From contig NC_092571.1 in assembly GCF_037975245.1 (NCBI RefSeq), positions 13,185,917-13,249,916 of the forward strand: a DNA stretch of 64,000 nucleotides, in the 5' to 3' direction. Both the position numbers and the translations under genes were made by a program. This stretch comes from Apostichopus japonicus. Lineage: Eukaryota > Echinodermata > Holothuroidea > Aspidochirotida > Stichopodidae. Position 1 is the stretch's first letter. Every line of letters begins with the position of its first letter. The notes beneath the pieces were generated by a model that saw only the letters and a program-made list of their open reading frames with translations, was not told the origin of the DNA and searched no databases. Shown here piece by piece: positions 32,753 to 45,060 of the stretch.

Positions 32753-35356
32753 AAAGTTACCAACAACTATCGGTTCCAAACCACTAGGTGAACCATATTA
32801 CGCTCGTTCATGAGGAATAAATTAATTACGTACATAATATAGTTTTCTATTATTTTCTAAACCTTCCTAATCTTTTCTTGTTCTGTTCCTCTTGTACTTT
32901 TTCTGGCTCTCTATAGCCTGGTTTGCATGGCTGTAGGTGATAGGTAGGGTGGACGGGGCGAGGTCATATTTGCATTCAAAGAATTGTTGTGTCTTCTTCC
33001 TTTTTATCCTAGCACCAAGATGTTACCATGCGATGGAAGCATTGCCAAAGACCTTACAGATTAAAAGTATTGCAAGTGCCCTCGATGTTTGCATTGTGAA
33101 CTTATTAAAATAAGGTATATGAAACTGAAATGTCTCCCTCACTAAATGACAAACTGTGGTCTTTGAGCTCCTACATGTGAAATGCTGCTTGTATTTTGTC
33201 ATTATCATAACGTCATTTCGGCTATTCTTTCAAAGTTAATTAAAGATAGTCTTCACGTACCCAAACAAGTACCTAATATTTGTGAACGATAAGTAACACG
33301 CTCGCCTTACCATTGGCTAATCTTATTATAATATGTGTATTTAAAGACATTGATTATCACGTTGTTGATTTATATTATTATTATGTCTTTTTAATACCTC
33401 AAAGTTGTTTATGGGCAGATGTAATGCACACATTCTACGGCATTTCTAACAGTATCTATCTAATCTATTTTAATAAAAGGATCTTTATTATTTCTTGCTT
33501 TATCAAGTTATACGACCAAATGTATGTTGTGTGAAACATGGAATGTTAGTCTTCGTATATTTTCCTACTTTAACCAACCTTCTATCTTCCAATTCGTTCA
33601 TTTGATCGTTTTTTACTATCTTAAAAGAATATTAATCATTTCATAACGTCGCTAACTTTAAACAATATTGTTATTTAACAAAAGTCACGTCTTCCAAAAT
33701 TCCTACTCTTTTACAACAATCTTATTTTCAAAGTTGGTGAGCCAGTTGAATTGGCCCTCTCATTTATTATAATATCACTTTCCCCCATAACATCGTCTCA
33801 CAGAATAGCTGCTGCCTCACAAAAATGGTTTAATTTCATATGTTCACGTGTGCCTCGTAAGCGATATCAAACTATCAAACTTAATTGGGGCGAATCCATG
33901 TTTTATTTTTAAGGAAATGGATTGCCCTTCGATCGATGCCTCCTATGTAGGGGGTGGGTATGTTGGGAGCATCCTTGTGGAAAATTGTGCAATCTGAGTA
34001 ATTTGTAAACTATAAATTTGGTTTAATATTAAGTCTAAGCGCAACTGTGATACTTTCAAATGTTGATTTTAGGTTAAAATGAGGGAAGTTGTGAACATCC
34101 CCACTTATGAATCAGCTGCTGTGATAACAATATCCACTAGAGATCAACATTGAACTTAAACTAGAGCAAGTCTTCTAAACTTCTTGATTCGTAAGTAAGC
34201 TCACCGCTTTCATATCGCCGATCCCGAAGAAAGATGATGAATGCTTCAACGAGAAAAAAGAAAGAAATATAATTAAATAGTTCGAAGAGCAGTAACATGA
34301 TTAAATTTCTTCGAGAAGACACACAGTTAGATCGCTTATCTATCAGTACGAAGTGCTTGTTCATCTCACCCGTTACATTTCTTTGAATACACAATATGTG
34401 ACGCTGTAACGCCAACATGCATACATAAAAAGCCTGTTCATTACGCATGCTCATGTGGTGTTTGCGTGTGAGTTGCCCTCGTTCTCTACTTTGAATAAAA
34501 TTATATTTATTTACATGAATAGATTATTACGTATATTGTTTTAATATGGTGTAAATGTGTGAGACAAAATGCAGTTAGTAGAACCTTAGCCAACATTGCC
34601 AAGTGAATTATTTGTATGAATGTAAGCGTCATTAGGCTTGGGAAAGAAGCGCGCCATTAATTTTGACTTCTGTGTAATTTTAATAGAGACATAGAAAATA
34701 GATAAAGATGATTAGGACGTAACGGAGACTCACGTTTGAAGAATATAATATCAGCGTAACTAGGGGATGGCCGTTTGGCCGAATGGGTTGGTGAGCCTGT
34801 TTGCGGACCGGCCTTTGTTTTAGAAAATTAGTTGATTGGAAAGTGTGTGTTAACGTGGGAATGTATGTCGTTGTGGCTGTGCGTGTCATGTAAAAAAAAA
34901 GAACATATAGTTCTCTAATTTGTATAACAACTGTTTCTCTTCATACAACCTCATATAGAAGTAGTGTCATTATATTTATTACCCTCTTTTACTCTAGTTC
35001 AGTGGACGAAATAAATTGCGTAAAATTGTGAAGAAACGTTCGTATTTTTTGCTTTTTACGAAAACTTTACCAAAATTGCTGTGTATTTCAGATCAATGAA
35101 ATCATAAGTAACAAAAACAAAAGCAAGCACAATGCTTGATATTTGTGTTTTAATCTGTCACGGTTTTGTAGTCTGACTTATTTCCAGATAGATTATTTCA
35201 AATAGATTCTTAAATACCGTAGCTATACCAGGTCAAACTAAGCGTTTTGGTTAACAAAAAGTGAAATGCTACGATGGATACCAACTTTTCCGGAGTGATC
35301 TTAGATGTTCCAAATAAGTTCTATACGGCGGATATCAGATGACACTTGTACCTAGT
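32753..35356. other. Intergenic; 33010-33612 is duplicated at 57650-58270
   Basis: 33010-33612 is nearly identical to 57650-58270 and has a diverged third copy at 60220-60690. Open readings in these copies differ only as the DNA does and are not called. 33613-35356 is AT-rich with nothing recognised, apart from GGATGGCCGTTTGGCCGAATG at 34762-34781, which faintly resembles a Tx1-type 3' UTR. Confidence 0.45.
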
Positions 35357-35568
35357 GTGCATTTTACGTGCTAAGAAAACGGACACGGACCAAAGGTCAA
35401 CAAAAACAATCCCAGTCTGCAAAACAACAACTAAAACCCATCAATCTCTCACTAACGCAGCGTTTAACGTGCCGCGAAAAGGACACGGACCCAAAGGCCA
35501 ACAGAAGCAAAAGAAATAAAACACTACAAACCGGCCCCCAAAAGCCAACCCCAAACCACAAACAGTAA
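35357..35568 (-). mobile_element. Probable LINE 3' UTR with internal tandem duplication
   Basis: Minus strand has two similar blocks: TTGGCCTTTGGGTCCGTGTC...GGCACGTTAAACG and TTGACCTTTGGTCCGTGTCC...AGCACGTAAAATGCACA. The terminal CACGTAAAATGCACA resembles the Tx1 terminus (CACGTAAAAAGCAC; TACGTAAAATGCA at 4138). It is probably a related but distinct subfamily. Confidence 0.45.
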
Positions 35569-35761
35569 CCTAGTAACCTGTTCACCTTACCAATGAAAAG
35601 ATTTTCTTTATTATAAATTCAATGAAATGAGAAATGTTGAAGGTACCACAGATTAGTTCATGAGGGGTACGTGAAGTGCCACGATGAGATAAGAATCTAG
35701 AGGCAACGGTGATACGGAGAGTACCAAATTGGAACCTCAATAAGTAACATGTGAGCACCAA

Positions 35762-36083
35762 ACTGATATAGGAGGAATAGGTGTAATATAGTTTTTAGAG
35801 GAAAATTTACCAGTTGGTAGGCAGTCCGACATTCGCCTTCAGGTTGAAGGCGATAATCGACGTTTATCTGGGGCTGGGGAGGGGTGTTTCGATTCGCTTC
35901 GTGCTGGTCGTCCTTTTGTGGTCTTTTAAATGTTTGAAAGGGTGGTTGGGGTTTTTGTCTCTGCAGGTTGGTGGGCGTATTTCCTTTTTTGCTCGCTTGA
36001 CTCGTTTGTCAGAATGGGATGGTTGGGTAGTGCCGTTTGGCCGTGACGTTTTGGATCCCGCAGAGCGGGTCACGTAAAGAGCT
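35762..36083 (+). mobile_element. Tx1 3'-end fragment
   Basis: From GGAGGAATAGGTGTAATATA (WRNRC-like coding) through CTCTGCAGGTTGGTGGGCGT and GTGCCGTTTGGCCGTGACG to GGGTCACGTAAAGAGC. 5'-truncated. Confidence 0.85.
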
Positions 36084-36854
36084 CCCAACTTATATAACAT
36101 GAGTTCTACCGATGGTACAGTACTTGGGTCATGCTTTTGAAAGTTCCGGATAGTTGATCCTGTGCCAACCGCATACCGACCATTTGGAAAATACAAAATA
36201 AATAGTAGTCCGGGACTAGAAAATTAAGTAGTCCTTTACAATATGCGGTACATCAATATTGGTGCAGCTAATTTATTCACCATTTTGAATACAATGCTTA
36301 TGAATTCACAAATACCAAGCAATATATCCAGACAGCTATGCGCTACATGAAATATGATTTTGAAACACAAACCAAAATGATACATACAAAACCTTTGAAA
36401 GCAATGACAAATTCAAAACCCAAATAAATAATGATAACCGTAAAAAGCGCTATAACATAGTGAATTTTACTTAGCAGCAATGTAAACCTATACAAAGTCC
36501 TCTAACACACGACATCACGTCATCCCAAACACCAATAGGAAGAGATCCAGAAACTCTAATGAAACACCTGCAATATATCCTGAATCAATCAAATTGAAGG
36601 AAAAAAACGAATTTATCACTCAAAAGGATATATACAGAACCGAGTAAAGAAGTAATGCCACATCTGGAATTGTAAACAATACTCATTCTGTCGTGCGGAA
36701 AGATCATTAATCTAAAAACTCTTTGAACTTAATGGCTAGCCCGACGATACCAGAAACGTCTCTTAAAGCAAAATATGATCAGAAATGATGATGATGGTTT
36801 CCTACAAATACTAAAAATGATATTTGCAGAACCATGGGAACATTTACAAGCCTT
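36084..36854. other. Intergenic, nothing recognised
   Basis: A-rich on the plus strand; no ORF, repeat or relic that I can name. Confidence 0.4.
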
Positions 36855-38800
36855 TAACTATGATATATTATATACACTTGTAATTGTCAATGTCAGTATT
36901 CTACTATAAGGATGGGTTTTTAAAGGTATGTTATATATGAAATGCTATCATTTTCTCTTGTGATTATCTTGTAATGTGATACACTTAATTTGGAATGTTC
37001 TTTTCAATTCTTTTACATTTAACAATTTAATTATTTCTTTCTGTAGAGATATAGCTTATGATAGTTTATATTCGATTAAATAATTATAACCTCAAGTGAA
37101 TATTCATTGTTTCTTATTGAAACATTGTTTAATCTTGTAGAATAAATAAATGTAGTGACTTCATTTTTTGATTGCAACAGTTTTGGGTAATTTAACTTGT
37201 TTTCGCAGGAAAGGTAATAAAGAGATCTATTCTCCTTCCGGGTTTTACTTTCAGAATTCAAAGCACACTCATTTGAAATACATAGAAAGTATTTTTTCTC
37301 AAGAATCGCATTGGAAATATTCACAAGTTAAATCGTTTTTATTACATGGTTAATGGATTAATGCTTTATTACAATTGCAATGATTACTCTGTAAACGAAT
37401 ATAAACATGAAAATAATGACAGTTGCGTATAAATAGAAACTTTGTTTAAGTCGGCATATGAACTCTCATAAATAGGTGTATCGATTAACGAAGATGACAC
37501 ATAATTACATTAGGTGTCATTAATATTTTCCCTTACCCAGGAAATAATATACTATTAACGTTAAAGCAGTTTTAACTTGACTTTCCCCTCTGTTACTGAA
37601 TGATCGATAATTGTCTTTGTCTTTTTCTCTCTCATTTTTCAATGTAATAGTAAAAGCTTTCGTGGAGAACATGACGCTGACTTTCATTAACATGCTGTTA
37701 CCTGATTTCTGCATCAAGCAAATCGAAAGTCCATTAAAAATAACACTATGCTTGTGAACCTCAGTTACATCACAGAGGTGTCTACAATACACACATAGTT
37801 CAATTAAATCAGAACCAAAGAACAGTAAAAATGATATTCTGAAAATTCATTAACGCCTGTTTCCCACTTTTAGCCAACGCGGCTGTTTGGGCTAACCAAC
37901 GGTAATAACAAGATCCAAACGTACAAGTATTATTTGATACCACTTTACTAATTATATAAGTAGTATGTAGTATTATATGATTTTAAATCAGTATGTGAAC
38001 AATATTCAGAGGTTTGATTGACGCCTGTTTCTCACTCTCAGCTTACGCAGCTGTTTTGGATGATCAAAGGCACTACATACACGTATTAGTTTACCTTTAG
38101 TAATGTTTCATCTGGTATAATAGTCTACGGGACCTTAACTATGGAAATGCTATAAGGCAAGACACGATTAACTTTATAACACTAATGTATGTTTTGAAAA
38201 TCCTATTACCAACGTCCACAAGGTGATAGTCACATCCAAGCCACTTATCTCATATACTTTGATTCTAGATAGGCGTATTGATGACAGTTCCATGTGTACT
38301 CAATATTATAATATTCACTTGGAATGATTGTATATTTAGTAGACCCCAATAGATCCCGCAACAACATAGAAGCCTTTCCATTATAGAACTTTTCCTTAGC
38401 TTCATAAAATCAACGATATATAAAGATTTCAGTTCAACATATATCTAACTGTTTTTAAGCTGTGCGTTTACGTTCCCGCACACACATTCTGCAATTTTTA
38501 TAGTTAAATGTTTAAGATTGAAACCCCCAAATCCTGCAGATACGAAGGACAAGCTCAACTTCCATTACTCTGCTTGGTATCACTAACTATTGAATCTATG
38601 ATTCATCAGTAAATTTTCGGGCAGATACATCACCGATACGATACAATTCGGTATTGTTCAGCTCTAGTCGAAGTACTTAATAATATTTGCATGACATTGA
38701 AATCATATGGAAAGAGAAAGTCACATCATCCCACAACCCGAAAACAATATTTTCATCTGATAGTTGCTTCATCTTGACAAGAAAAATCCATTCAGGTTAT
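36855..38800. repeat. Segmental duplicate of 19600-21245
   Basis: Direct-orientation copy, starting at TATATTATATACACTTGTAA and continuing through TTCCGGGTTTTACTTTCA, AAGCTTTCGTGGAGAACATG and TTTGATTGACGCCTGTTTC to the Ig relic at 38515-38790. It lacks the SINE at 20784 and has 370 bp of other sequence (38115-38483) in its place. Confidence 0.75.
38515..38790 (-). pseudogene. Ig V-like exon relic 1 of the 38.5-40.3 kb array
   Basis: Minus strand: SCQDEATIR-stop, then frames with FSFPYDF and ISARKFTDES; paralogue of 20990-21245. Aligns with the exon at 47206-47986. Multiple stops. Confidence 0.65.
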
Positions 38801-38929
38801 CAGGAACATTTCGAAAAATAAACCAGGAAGAAGGGTATACTGCATATTGAATTATTCCAGTTTAGAAAAATCTTCAAATGGTTTTATACGTTGTGCGTTA
38901 ACTACCATGTCTTCCATATCTTAAAGTTT

Positions 38930-39140
38930 CCCATCGTACACAAAAGTACGGACAGATATTTCTCCGGTGTGCACACTTCGGTGAAAGTTCACTCAAATGT
39001 AAGTACATCTTTATGATATTTATATGAAGAAGAAATATTAGAGAAGGCAATGTCAAATTATAAGACTTCGAATAAGAACAGGTTGACCTGATAGTTGATC
39101 TATCTTCACTATAAAAATAACAATAGGTCCCTTTGGAAAT
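38930..39140 (-). pseudogene. Ig V-like exon relic 2
   Basis: Minus strand, across frames: FDIAFSNISSSYKYHK and stop-TFTEVCTPEKYLSVLL, aligning with CDFAFRDISFPYIYIF and NFTEMAHTGETSTRTF. Interrupted by stops. Confidence 0.6.
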
Positions 39141-39344
39141 GACGCTAGCAGGAAAAATACGAGGAATAATATGTTAAATGTTACATGTTGCAAAATTGCG
39201 TCTCAGTAAATATTCGACTGCAATTAGGCTGTTTGTAACAATGTTGCCGCAATTTTTATTTTAACAATGGTCCGTTCCGTCAAAAGATTAACAGTGAACT
39301 ACCTAAATTCGTTTAATTATAATTTACTTACTATATAATATTAA

Positions 39345-39440
39345 TATGGAAAGGAAAAATCATATCCTACGACCAAAGAAGAAACTGTTGATCTGATAGT
39401 TGGTCTTCCTTGACAATAAAAATATAAACATTTATCTGGG
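39345..39440 (-). pseudogene. Ig V-like exon relic 3 (short)
   Basis: The CAAGGAAGACCAACTATCAG...GGTCGTAGGATATGATTTTT segment matches the CQDGPAF...STDCYSVVGCDF coding region of 47206-47986 at DNA level only. Confidence 0.5.
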
Positions 39441-39559
39441 AAATGTCGTTAGCAGGAACAAAACGAAGAATAAACCAGAAAAATGGAAAATTGGTAAATT
39501 ATAAAATCTTAGTTTAATTAGGATTGAAAACAAATCATGAACTTACGGTAGATAATCTC

Positions 39560-39935
39560 CACGTGAGTGTTTCTTACCACACGGCATTAGCCAACCAGCC
39601 CATTTTTATCAAACTCCATGTGAGTATTCTACTTGGAATGCGTAACGATTGAATCTATGATTAACATCCCAAAACAGCTGATTGTACGCAACACTAAGGT
39701 GTAAGTCATTCCCATGAGTTTCAACACGAAAGGAACATTTAATTGTACACAAAAGAACGAACAGATATGTAACCGCTCTGTGATATCTCAGTGATGTTCA
39801 GCTCTAATCTAAGTACTATATAATATTTATATATAAAATATATAGAAAGACCAGGCCACACAATAGAAAGACAGGCGAATAACAATATATTGATCTCATA
39901 GTTCATCCATCTTGACAATAAAAATGCAATCAATA
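39560..39935 (-). pseudogene. Ig V-like exon relic 4
   Basis: The reading YYIVLRLELNITEISQSGYI-SVRSFVYN at 39739-39933 aligns with YIFRLELNFTEMAHTGETSTRTFAYT. The upstream Cys cluster is degraded. Downstream, NQLFWDVNHRFNRYAF-type and YSHGV-type segments are visible with frameshifts. Confidence 0.65.
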
Positions 39936-40039
39936 TTCACGAGAAAAAAGGGCATTTTCCTTTTAAAATAGTTTAGAAGGTGTAAGTTTGAAAGAAACAA
40001 GAAAAAATGATCATAATCACTGTGTGAGTATTCTTCCCT

Positions 40040-40330
40040 GAGCATATAATCTTTGAATCTAAGATACATCTCCGAGGAAACAGCCGATTGTAGGTAACAC
40101 TACGATCAAATTTGTCTCCGGTGTAAGTCATCCCCATGAGTTTCAACACTAATCTAAGTACTATATTTATGAAAACGAAATACTTGTAAAGGGGAAATGA
40201 TATCTACAGCCAAACAACATATTATTGATTTTTAGTTGCGTTAATAACAGAGAATTAATTATGTTGTCCCGTTTTCTAGTTGCAGGTTTAGGATTGAAAA
40301 ACAAATCATGGAAGTAAGATAGATAATCTC
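40040..40330 (-). pseudogene. Ig V-like exon relic 5
   Basis: Contains minus-strand CTACAGGTAT..., a TTTAGTACTTAGATTAG-like FRLELN remnant and a GGTTTAGGATTGAAAAACAA (plus) match to the FSILNLKPE region of 47206-47986, in scrambled order. Possibly two overlapping relics. Confidence 0.5.
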
Positions 40331-40371
40331 CGCTTCAAATCGTATCAAACATTATCGCATTATACTATTTA

Positions 40372-40633
40372 CGTGACCCGTCCTGTGGGAACTAAACGTC
40401 ACGGCCAAACGGCATTGAGAATTCAACCGCCTGTCATAAACAGAACTCACAACCCAAACAAGCCAGAAACAAAAGGCTTACCACCTCCCACCCGAACATT
40501 CAAAGTGCTACAAACGGACGACCAACCCGCAACGAAGCAATCTGCCCCCCCCGACCCCCAGCACACCAGCGCCCGTAGAAGGCACTGGCAGCCCCAGATA
40601 AACTGCAAAAATCACCTTCAACCTGATTATCCT
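40372..40633 (-). mobile_element. Tx1 3'-end fragment
   Basis: Minus strand runs from the VEGDFCSLSGAA / YGRWCAGG coding end through RVGRPFVAL into the 3' UTR and terminates at ACGTTTAGTTCCCACAGGAC...GTCACGTAAA. The 3' UTR is diverged from the main family. Confidence 0.8.
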
Positions 40634-40643
40634 CCGCATAAGG

Positions 40644-40831
40644 GTACTTTTTTAGAAAAAGGCTCCAAGGAAAGAAACTGGGCACGACACGAAACTACCG
40701 AACGACTGATCCGCTCTCAACCCCAGTCCCCTTGTATCGGGACTGTGACTGTGTGATCATCGTCGGGTGTGCATTACCATTCCCCTCGAAAGGGAACCGA
40801 AACCAAACTACACATGATCTTACCCAAAAGG
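40644..40831 (-). mobile_element. U2-headed SINE with 10-bp TSD
   Basis: Minus strand: CCTTTTGGGTAAGATCATGT (U2 nt ~12 onward), then GGTTCCCTTTCGAGGGGAAT, GCACACCCGACGATGATCAC, CCCGATACAAGGGGACTGGG and a CTAAAAAAGTAC end. Flanks are CCGCATAAGG at 40634-40643 and 40832-40841, an exact duplication. It inserted beside, and just 5' of, the Tx1 fragment at 40372-40633. Confidence 0.8.
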
Positions 40832-41146
40832 CCGCATAAGGTTAAAACTTTTCAAAAGCATTTGGCAGCCAGTGTGAAACTCACAATGTTATAAACTTTA
40901 TGATAAGTATGATAGACTGAAAATATATGCATTCACATGTTCGGAAAGATAATTCGTCAATCATAGCATAATCATGTAAATTAATCTGGATAATGAACGC
41001 CAAAGTAAATAAAATATTATTAATCATCTATTCCTGTTAATTAGTGATGCATTTACACAGGGCATACTTTGAATGAACTTATATGTAGTTACAATCATAG
41101 TTGAACTATTTTTTACGGTAGATGTATAGCCTATAACTGTACTTAC

Positions 41147-41231
41147 CTGTAGACATATACGATGGCTATCACAGAGACGACGAGTATTACGGCAATTACG
41201 ATCATCACCAAAGTCATCGTGTTCTTCGTGT
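41147..41231 (-). CDS. Transmembrane exon of the Ig receptor family
   Basis: This 85-bp minus-strand exon is bounded by a TTTCTGCAG acceptor and GTAAGT donor. Read from its third base it encodes TKNTMTLVMIVIAVILVV followed by SVIAIVYVYR: a polar stretch, about 22 hydrophobic residues and a basic stop-transfer end. Its incoming phase (two bases complete a codon) fits every Ig2 exon here, all of which end in phase 1, so splicing gives an Asp or Asn before TKN. The nearest upstream Ig2 exons are at 44533 (pseudogene) and 47206. No cytoplasmic exon was identified downstream. A decayed twin is at 46600-46655. Confidence 0.7.
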
Positions 41232-41804
41232 CTGCAGAAATGACAGTAAGATGAACGTCACCGCACTTGGGTGAATGTTCTTGTGAGTTCAACATGACGT
41301 TCTTTTGTGTATAACATATGTACTAACTTTGTAAAATGTTACACATTTGGAAATTTTGCTTAGAAACAAGATTTCGTCGAATTGATTTTCTGCACCATTA
41401 ACAATTACCCAAACGAGGTAGGTTTGCTCGCAGTGTGGACTGGAGGGTTAAGTAATTTGTGCCTGCCCCTCGTCGAATGTAGCAAAGGCGAAACGCGAGG
41501 AGCAGCCGGCAATGGGATATGCTCTACTTCAGTTACAAAGGGGCTTAGACAGGGTAAAATGTTGGAGGTCCCGGTGCCCACTGTGTATCCCTTGTTGATA
41601 CTGACCCCTTACCGAACCCCGCAGATCACCCTGCTGTTACTCGCTTCCCGTAACCCCTCCGACAGACGTTTCCACCAGTCTGTCGAACAGTGACTCGGTC
41701 TCTTTGAAATCGTGTCGTGGTTTGATGAAGTCGGGAGCCCTCTCTAAAGAGGTCGACATCATATGAATTCGTTAAGGAATTATGTAACAGAACCCGCGTA
41801 AAAT

Positions 41805-42383
41805 TGTTGGAGTCCTCTTTATTGTGAAATGTTTTACTTCATTTGGTCTGGTAAAACAGAACTTTAAAAAAGGGTGGTTTTATATCAGACTTTCGTCACT
41901 GGGGATTCGGGTGTGGTTTATTTGCCCAGCAAACTATCTACTAAGGCAACTGTTTGTTTGCCATATTCGTATTTTTGCAGATTTTGGGGTGGCTTACATG
42001 TGCGTCGTTGGGTTCCAAATATGTTACGGAACTCGGAACCACAACGTAGTACGCCATCTGATGTTATTGTTAGCATTATTGAAACATTGCGTGATCAATA
42101 GCCTTCTGTGGATTTGTCTCGGCCTTCTAATATTCAGACGATCATCTTAGAACTAGAACTTATTTGATTGACCGAGCTGTCCGTATGAATCGTCATCCAA
42201 CCGATGTATGGCGATCTGTACATTCTAGGTTACATAATACAAGGACATGATAACTTGTGACTGATCATGGTCAGTAGGGCAGAGTTTTGTAATTTACTTG
42301 GTTGATCCGTTGCTGATAGTTTAGTTACTGTGTGTAGTTTTTGGTGACGTTTTGGATTCCCCTTAGCGCATTACTTAAAAGCA
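41805..42383 (+). mobile_element. Tx1-like LINE, diverged subfamily, C-terminal part
   Basis: Frames give FYFIWSGKTEL, CRFWGGLHVRRWVPNMLRN, RAVRMNRHPTDVWRSVHSRL and a shortened tail ending in GCATTACTTAAAAGCAC. The WGGLH-RRWVP block is diagnostic for the same family as 30184-32752, but divergence is much greater. An open reading at 41382-41693 upstream was not recognised and is not called. Confidence 0.7.
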
Positions 42384-44532
42384 CCTGCAATGAACATAGC
42401 AATATGCTGACTTGTTTGAATGCGGTCCGTCAAATCGACGAAACCTACTACCGACGATGTCTGGTTAAAGAAAATAAAATACATAAAAATGATTGAATTT
42501 TGAGATAAATGTCAAACCGAGAGTTGAAATGTTCAATAAAATACATGAATTCGTTTGCTGTTATACCTGGAATGTGTTGAAAAGAACCCCTTCAAAGCAA
42601 AATCCCTACTTGTCCGATACAATTGTCAATCACTTAATTGATCAGTTTTTTTTTTCGTTTTTTAACATTGTTTGACCTTGTAGAAATAAGCAACAATCAA
42701 TGAATGAAGAAATTTCCTCGAATCAAAACAAACGATTCAACTTGTTTGCCTGTATGTAGGAAAAACATGAGAACATGTAAAACATGTAGAAAAGAGAATT
42801 ACACTTCTGGGTTTTACTTTCACAATTCAAAGCATAACAAGCTTGAAGACGCTGGAATTACATTTTCTCACGAATGGCATTTATAAGGATTCTTTAAGAA
42901 AAGTATAGTGGAATAACTTGTGTTTAAATGCTTTTAGAAGGTATGACAAATGAATCCTTCTTATCGATACACTTCACTTTTGAAAACTTTCTTTGAATTT
43001 TTGTCTGACCTTACAGTGTTCGATGACGATATTAATGTGGTGATTGTATTCATTGATCGATTAGCATTACACTTACTTTCGTGAACAATTACTAGTTATA
43101 GGAAAAATGTCTAGCAATTATGTTCTTTTGAGAAAATTTTATTAAAAAATTATAATAACTATAATATGGTAAAATTTGCCTACTTCCTTCCAACGCATGA
43201 AAAATCAGCATTTGAACGTCTGCATACCGTCCGAAATAAGTGTTTCGAGTGAAAAGAGATAATAAATCTTATTTCTTTTAAATAGTACTCGCACTTTTTT
43301 CAAAAAGTTAATTATTATTAACACCAAATCACATTTCCTTCGATTGGAAAAGGGAGCTTTTGTGAGCTAGATGAAAGTTTTATTTGATTCTCGTTTTAAG
43401 CGGAACTAAACTAAATGATGTTATTTCTGTTTTTAGAACATCAAAAAAGATGGTCTCTCTGTCTAAATCACTTCAAAATAATAAATGACTTGTTAGGATA
43501 AATAAAAATTAAACCATGTCTGTTCTTTTTCTGATGATCCTATGCTAGCAAGAAGACTAAAACTTTGATGATCTTCCAGGCAAGATTAGAGCGAATTGCA
43601 TAGTTACATAATGATAAGGTAACATGAGATGTAGTTCCCTAACACTGCATTGCCAGAGAAACTGTTAGATGTGCTGCAGTGATAGTGCTTGAGATGACAG
43701 TGCCATGGATTCAGTTGTAAGTATTTGGGATTATCAACGTCCTACACAAATACTGACATTTAACAAAACATAATATACAGCTTCCTTTAGTCAATAGTTG
43801 TGACTAAAGCACCAAACAGTTTAGTTTATGATGTTTCCATATTATTTGTTCCATATATTTAATTATTTTGGGAGTAGTAGATCCCTTTAAAGCTGTGGTG
43901 AATATAACTTGCATCTTCCCTCGTCCATCTCACAACAAGCCCATGAGATCATTACGTCTTGCCTCCCCCCTCACAGGAACTGTTAGGTCACAAACACGTT
44001 TTTCATATCACGTCATGAAAAGTTTGTCAAGAGTATCTTCTAGACTGATATTTTAAATCCAACTATGAATCCTAGGATGCCATTACAATATCGGGACACC
44101 ATACTGAAAAAAAAAAATCTCCGGATTATGCAATTTGTAACGTGGAAATACCAACAATTTGCTTAGGTTTTGTTCCCCAAAACTTTCACAGTATTTAATA
44201 CCTATACGTTGTAAATGTTTCTGTACGTTTAGGTTGAACGATTGCAAATAATATGTACAAAAAAGTAAGGTTGCATCTTGAATGAGTTTTACAAATGTGG
44301 TGACTCAGGAACAGGACCTCTCCCTCTCTCCACTATATTTAAGGTCAGAGAAACTGGAGAAATAAAAACACGCGTAAAAAATATTTATTACAGCTTTATA
44401 CTTTAGTATGCTTCATAAACAATGTTGTTTGTATTGTTTCCTTTAGTATTTGGAAAGTGGGTTCAGATATTGTCTGCCAGCAATGTTCTTACTAGCTTCA
44501 TAAAATACAAATATCGTAGAGTGATGACTAAC
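42384..44532. other. Intergenic with a short duplicated block
   Basis: 42640-42880 matches 37120-37330 and 19720-19930 (TCTGGGTTTTACTTTCACAA, CATTGTTTGACCTTGTAGAA). 44096-44240 matches 5528-5670. Nothing else was recognised. Confidence 0.5.
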
Positions 44533-45060
44533 CTTGATCGGTTCTAGAGATGTTAAATTCACATCTGTCAGCGTACTGTGACGTAGTTTGGGACTCCAAC
44601 GGTTCCTGAGTAGCAATGCATCCAATGGTTGAGTTCTGATCACAAGAAGTAACGTACACTGAAAGCTCTTTGGTTCCGTTATTATCTGTGTAATGTTTCT
44701 GATAATCACAGCCCTCGGGTTTGATTACTTCCAGATTTATCGGTGGATACCCGTCTGTTATTGAACAAGATAGGACGACGTGGTATGATGCAGATGGAGA
44801 TGAGGAGGGACCTTCACAAACAAGAGGTGTAGGAGGCTGATAGACTGTAAAGAAGTGATAGGTGTGATGAGAGTAAAGAGTATACGGGAGTTATCATCAG
44901 TCAATGATAGACGATAAAGTACAAACATCGTCTCGTTGAAGATTGAAGATGGAGTAAGTGAAATCAGCCGTTGTAACTCAAGGAAGGTAGCACGAGTAAT
45001 CCTCATTAACTTAAGTAAATTTTTATTGACAGCGAACATTTCCTCCTTTACCTTCATTAT
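44533..45060 (-). pseudogene. Ig-family receptor pseudogene (duplicate of 6874-7362)
   Basis: The C2-like domain is preserved: YQPPTPLVCEGPSSS, SCSITDGYPPINLEVI, SCDQNSTIGC, RCEFNISRTDQ, ending in phase 1 at GTTAGT (a weaker donor). The V-like part upstream is frameshifted: the TCTTCAATCTTCAACGAGAC segment aligns with FSILNLQRQD, but the D-x-G-T-Y-H motif is scrambled. No leader is present. Confidence 0.7.

Larger units (their letters stand above)
26568..33612. repeat. Segmental duplication copy A, main part
   Basis: Collinear with about 51348-58270. Shared order: C2-like Ig exon, V-like first exon, the CTCCGGCCGAATGCTCC / GTGGAGTGCATCCTGAGCAG segment (29505-29735 vs 54950-55190), a Tx1 LINE, and the TATCCTAGCACCAAGATGTT to TTGTGTGAAACATGGAATG tail. 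The copies differ by deletions in both Ig genes, different Tx1 truncations and unrelated sequence just after Tx1. Confidence 0.8.

Noticed and set aside
33313-33534. Hydrophobic ORF also seen at 57987-58187
   Set aside because: Again duplicated DNA; the third copy at 60.4-60.7 kb breaks the frame.
37168-37353. Similar short ORFs at 19753, 37168 and 42704 (SGFYFHNSKH) and on the opposite strand (SLYYLS-ENKLNYPK)
   Set aside because: Both strands stay partly open and neither is clearly better conserved; I considered a tyrosine-motif cytoplasmic exon for the Ig genes but the sequence does not decide it.
41382-41693. 103-codon ORF upstream of the diverged Tx1
   Set aside because: Could be a decayed LINE 5' part, but no motif was recognised and it is not repeated elsewhere in the window.
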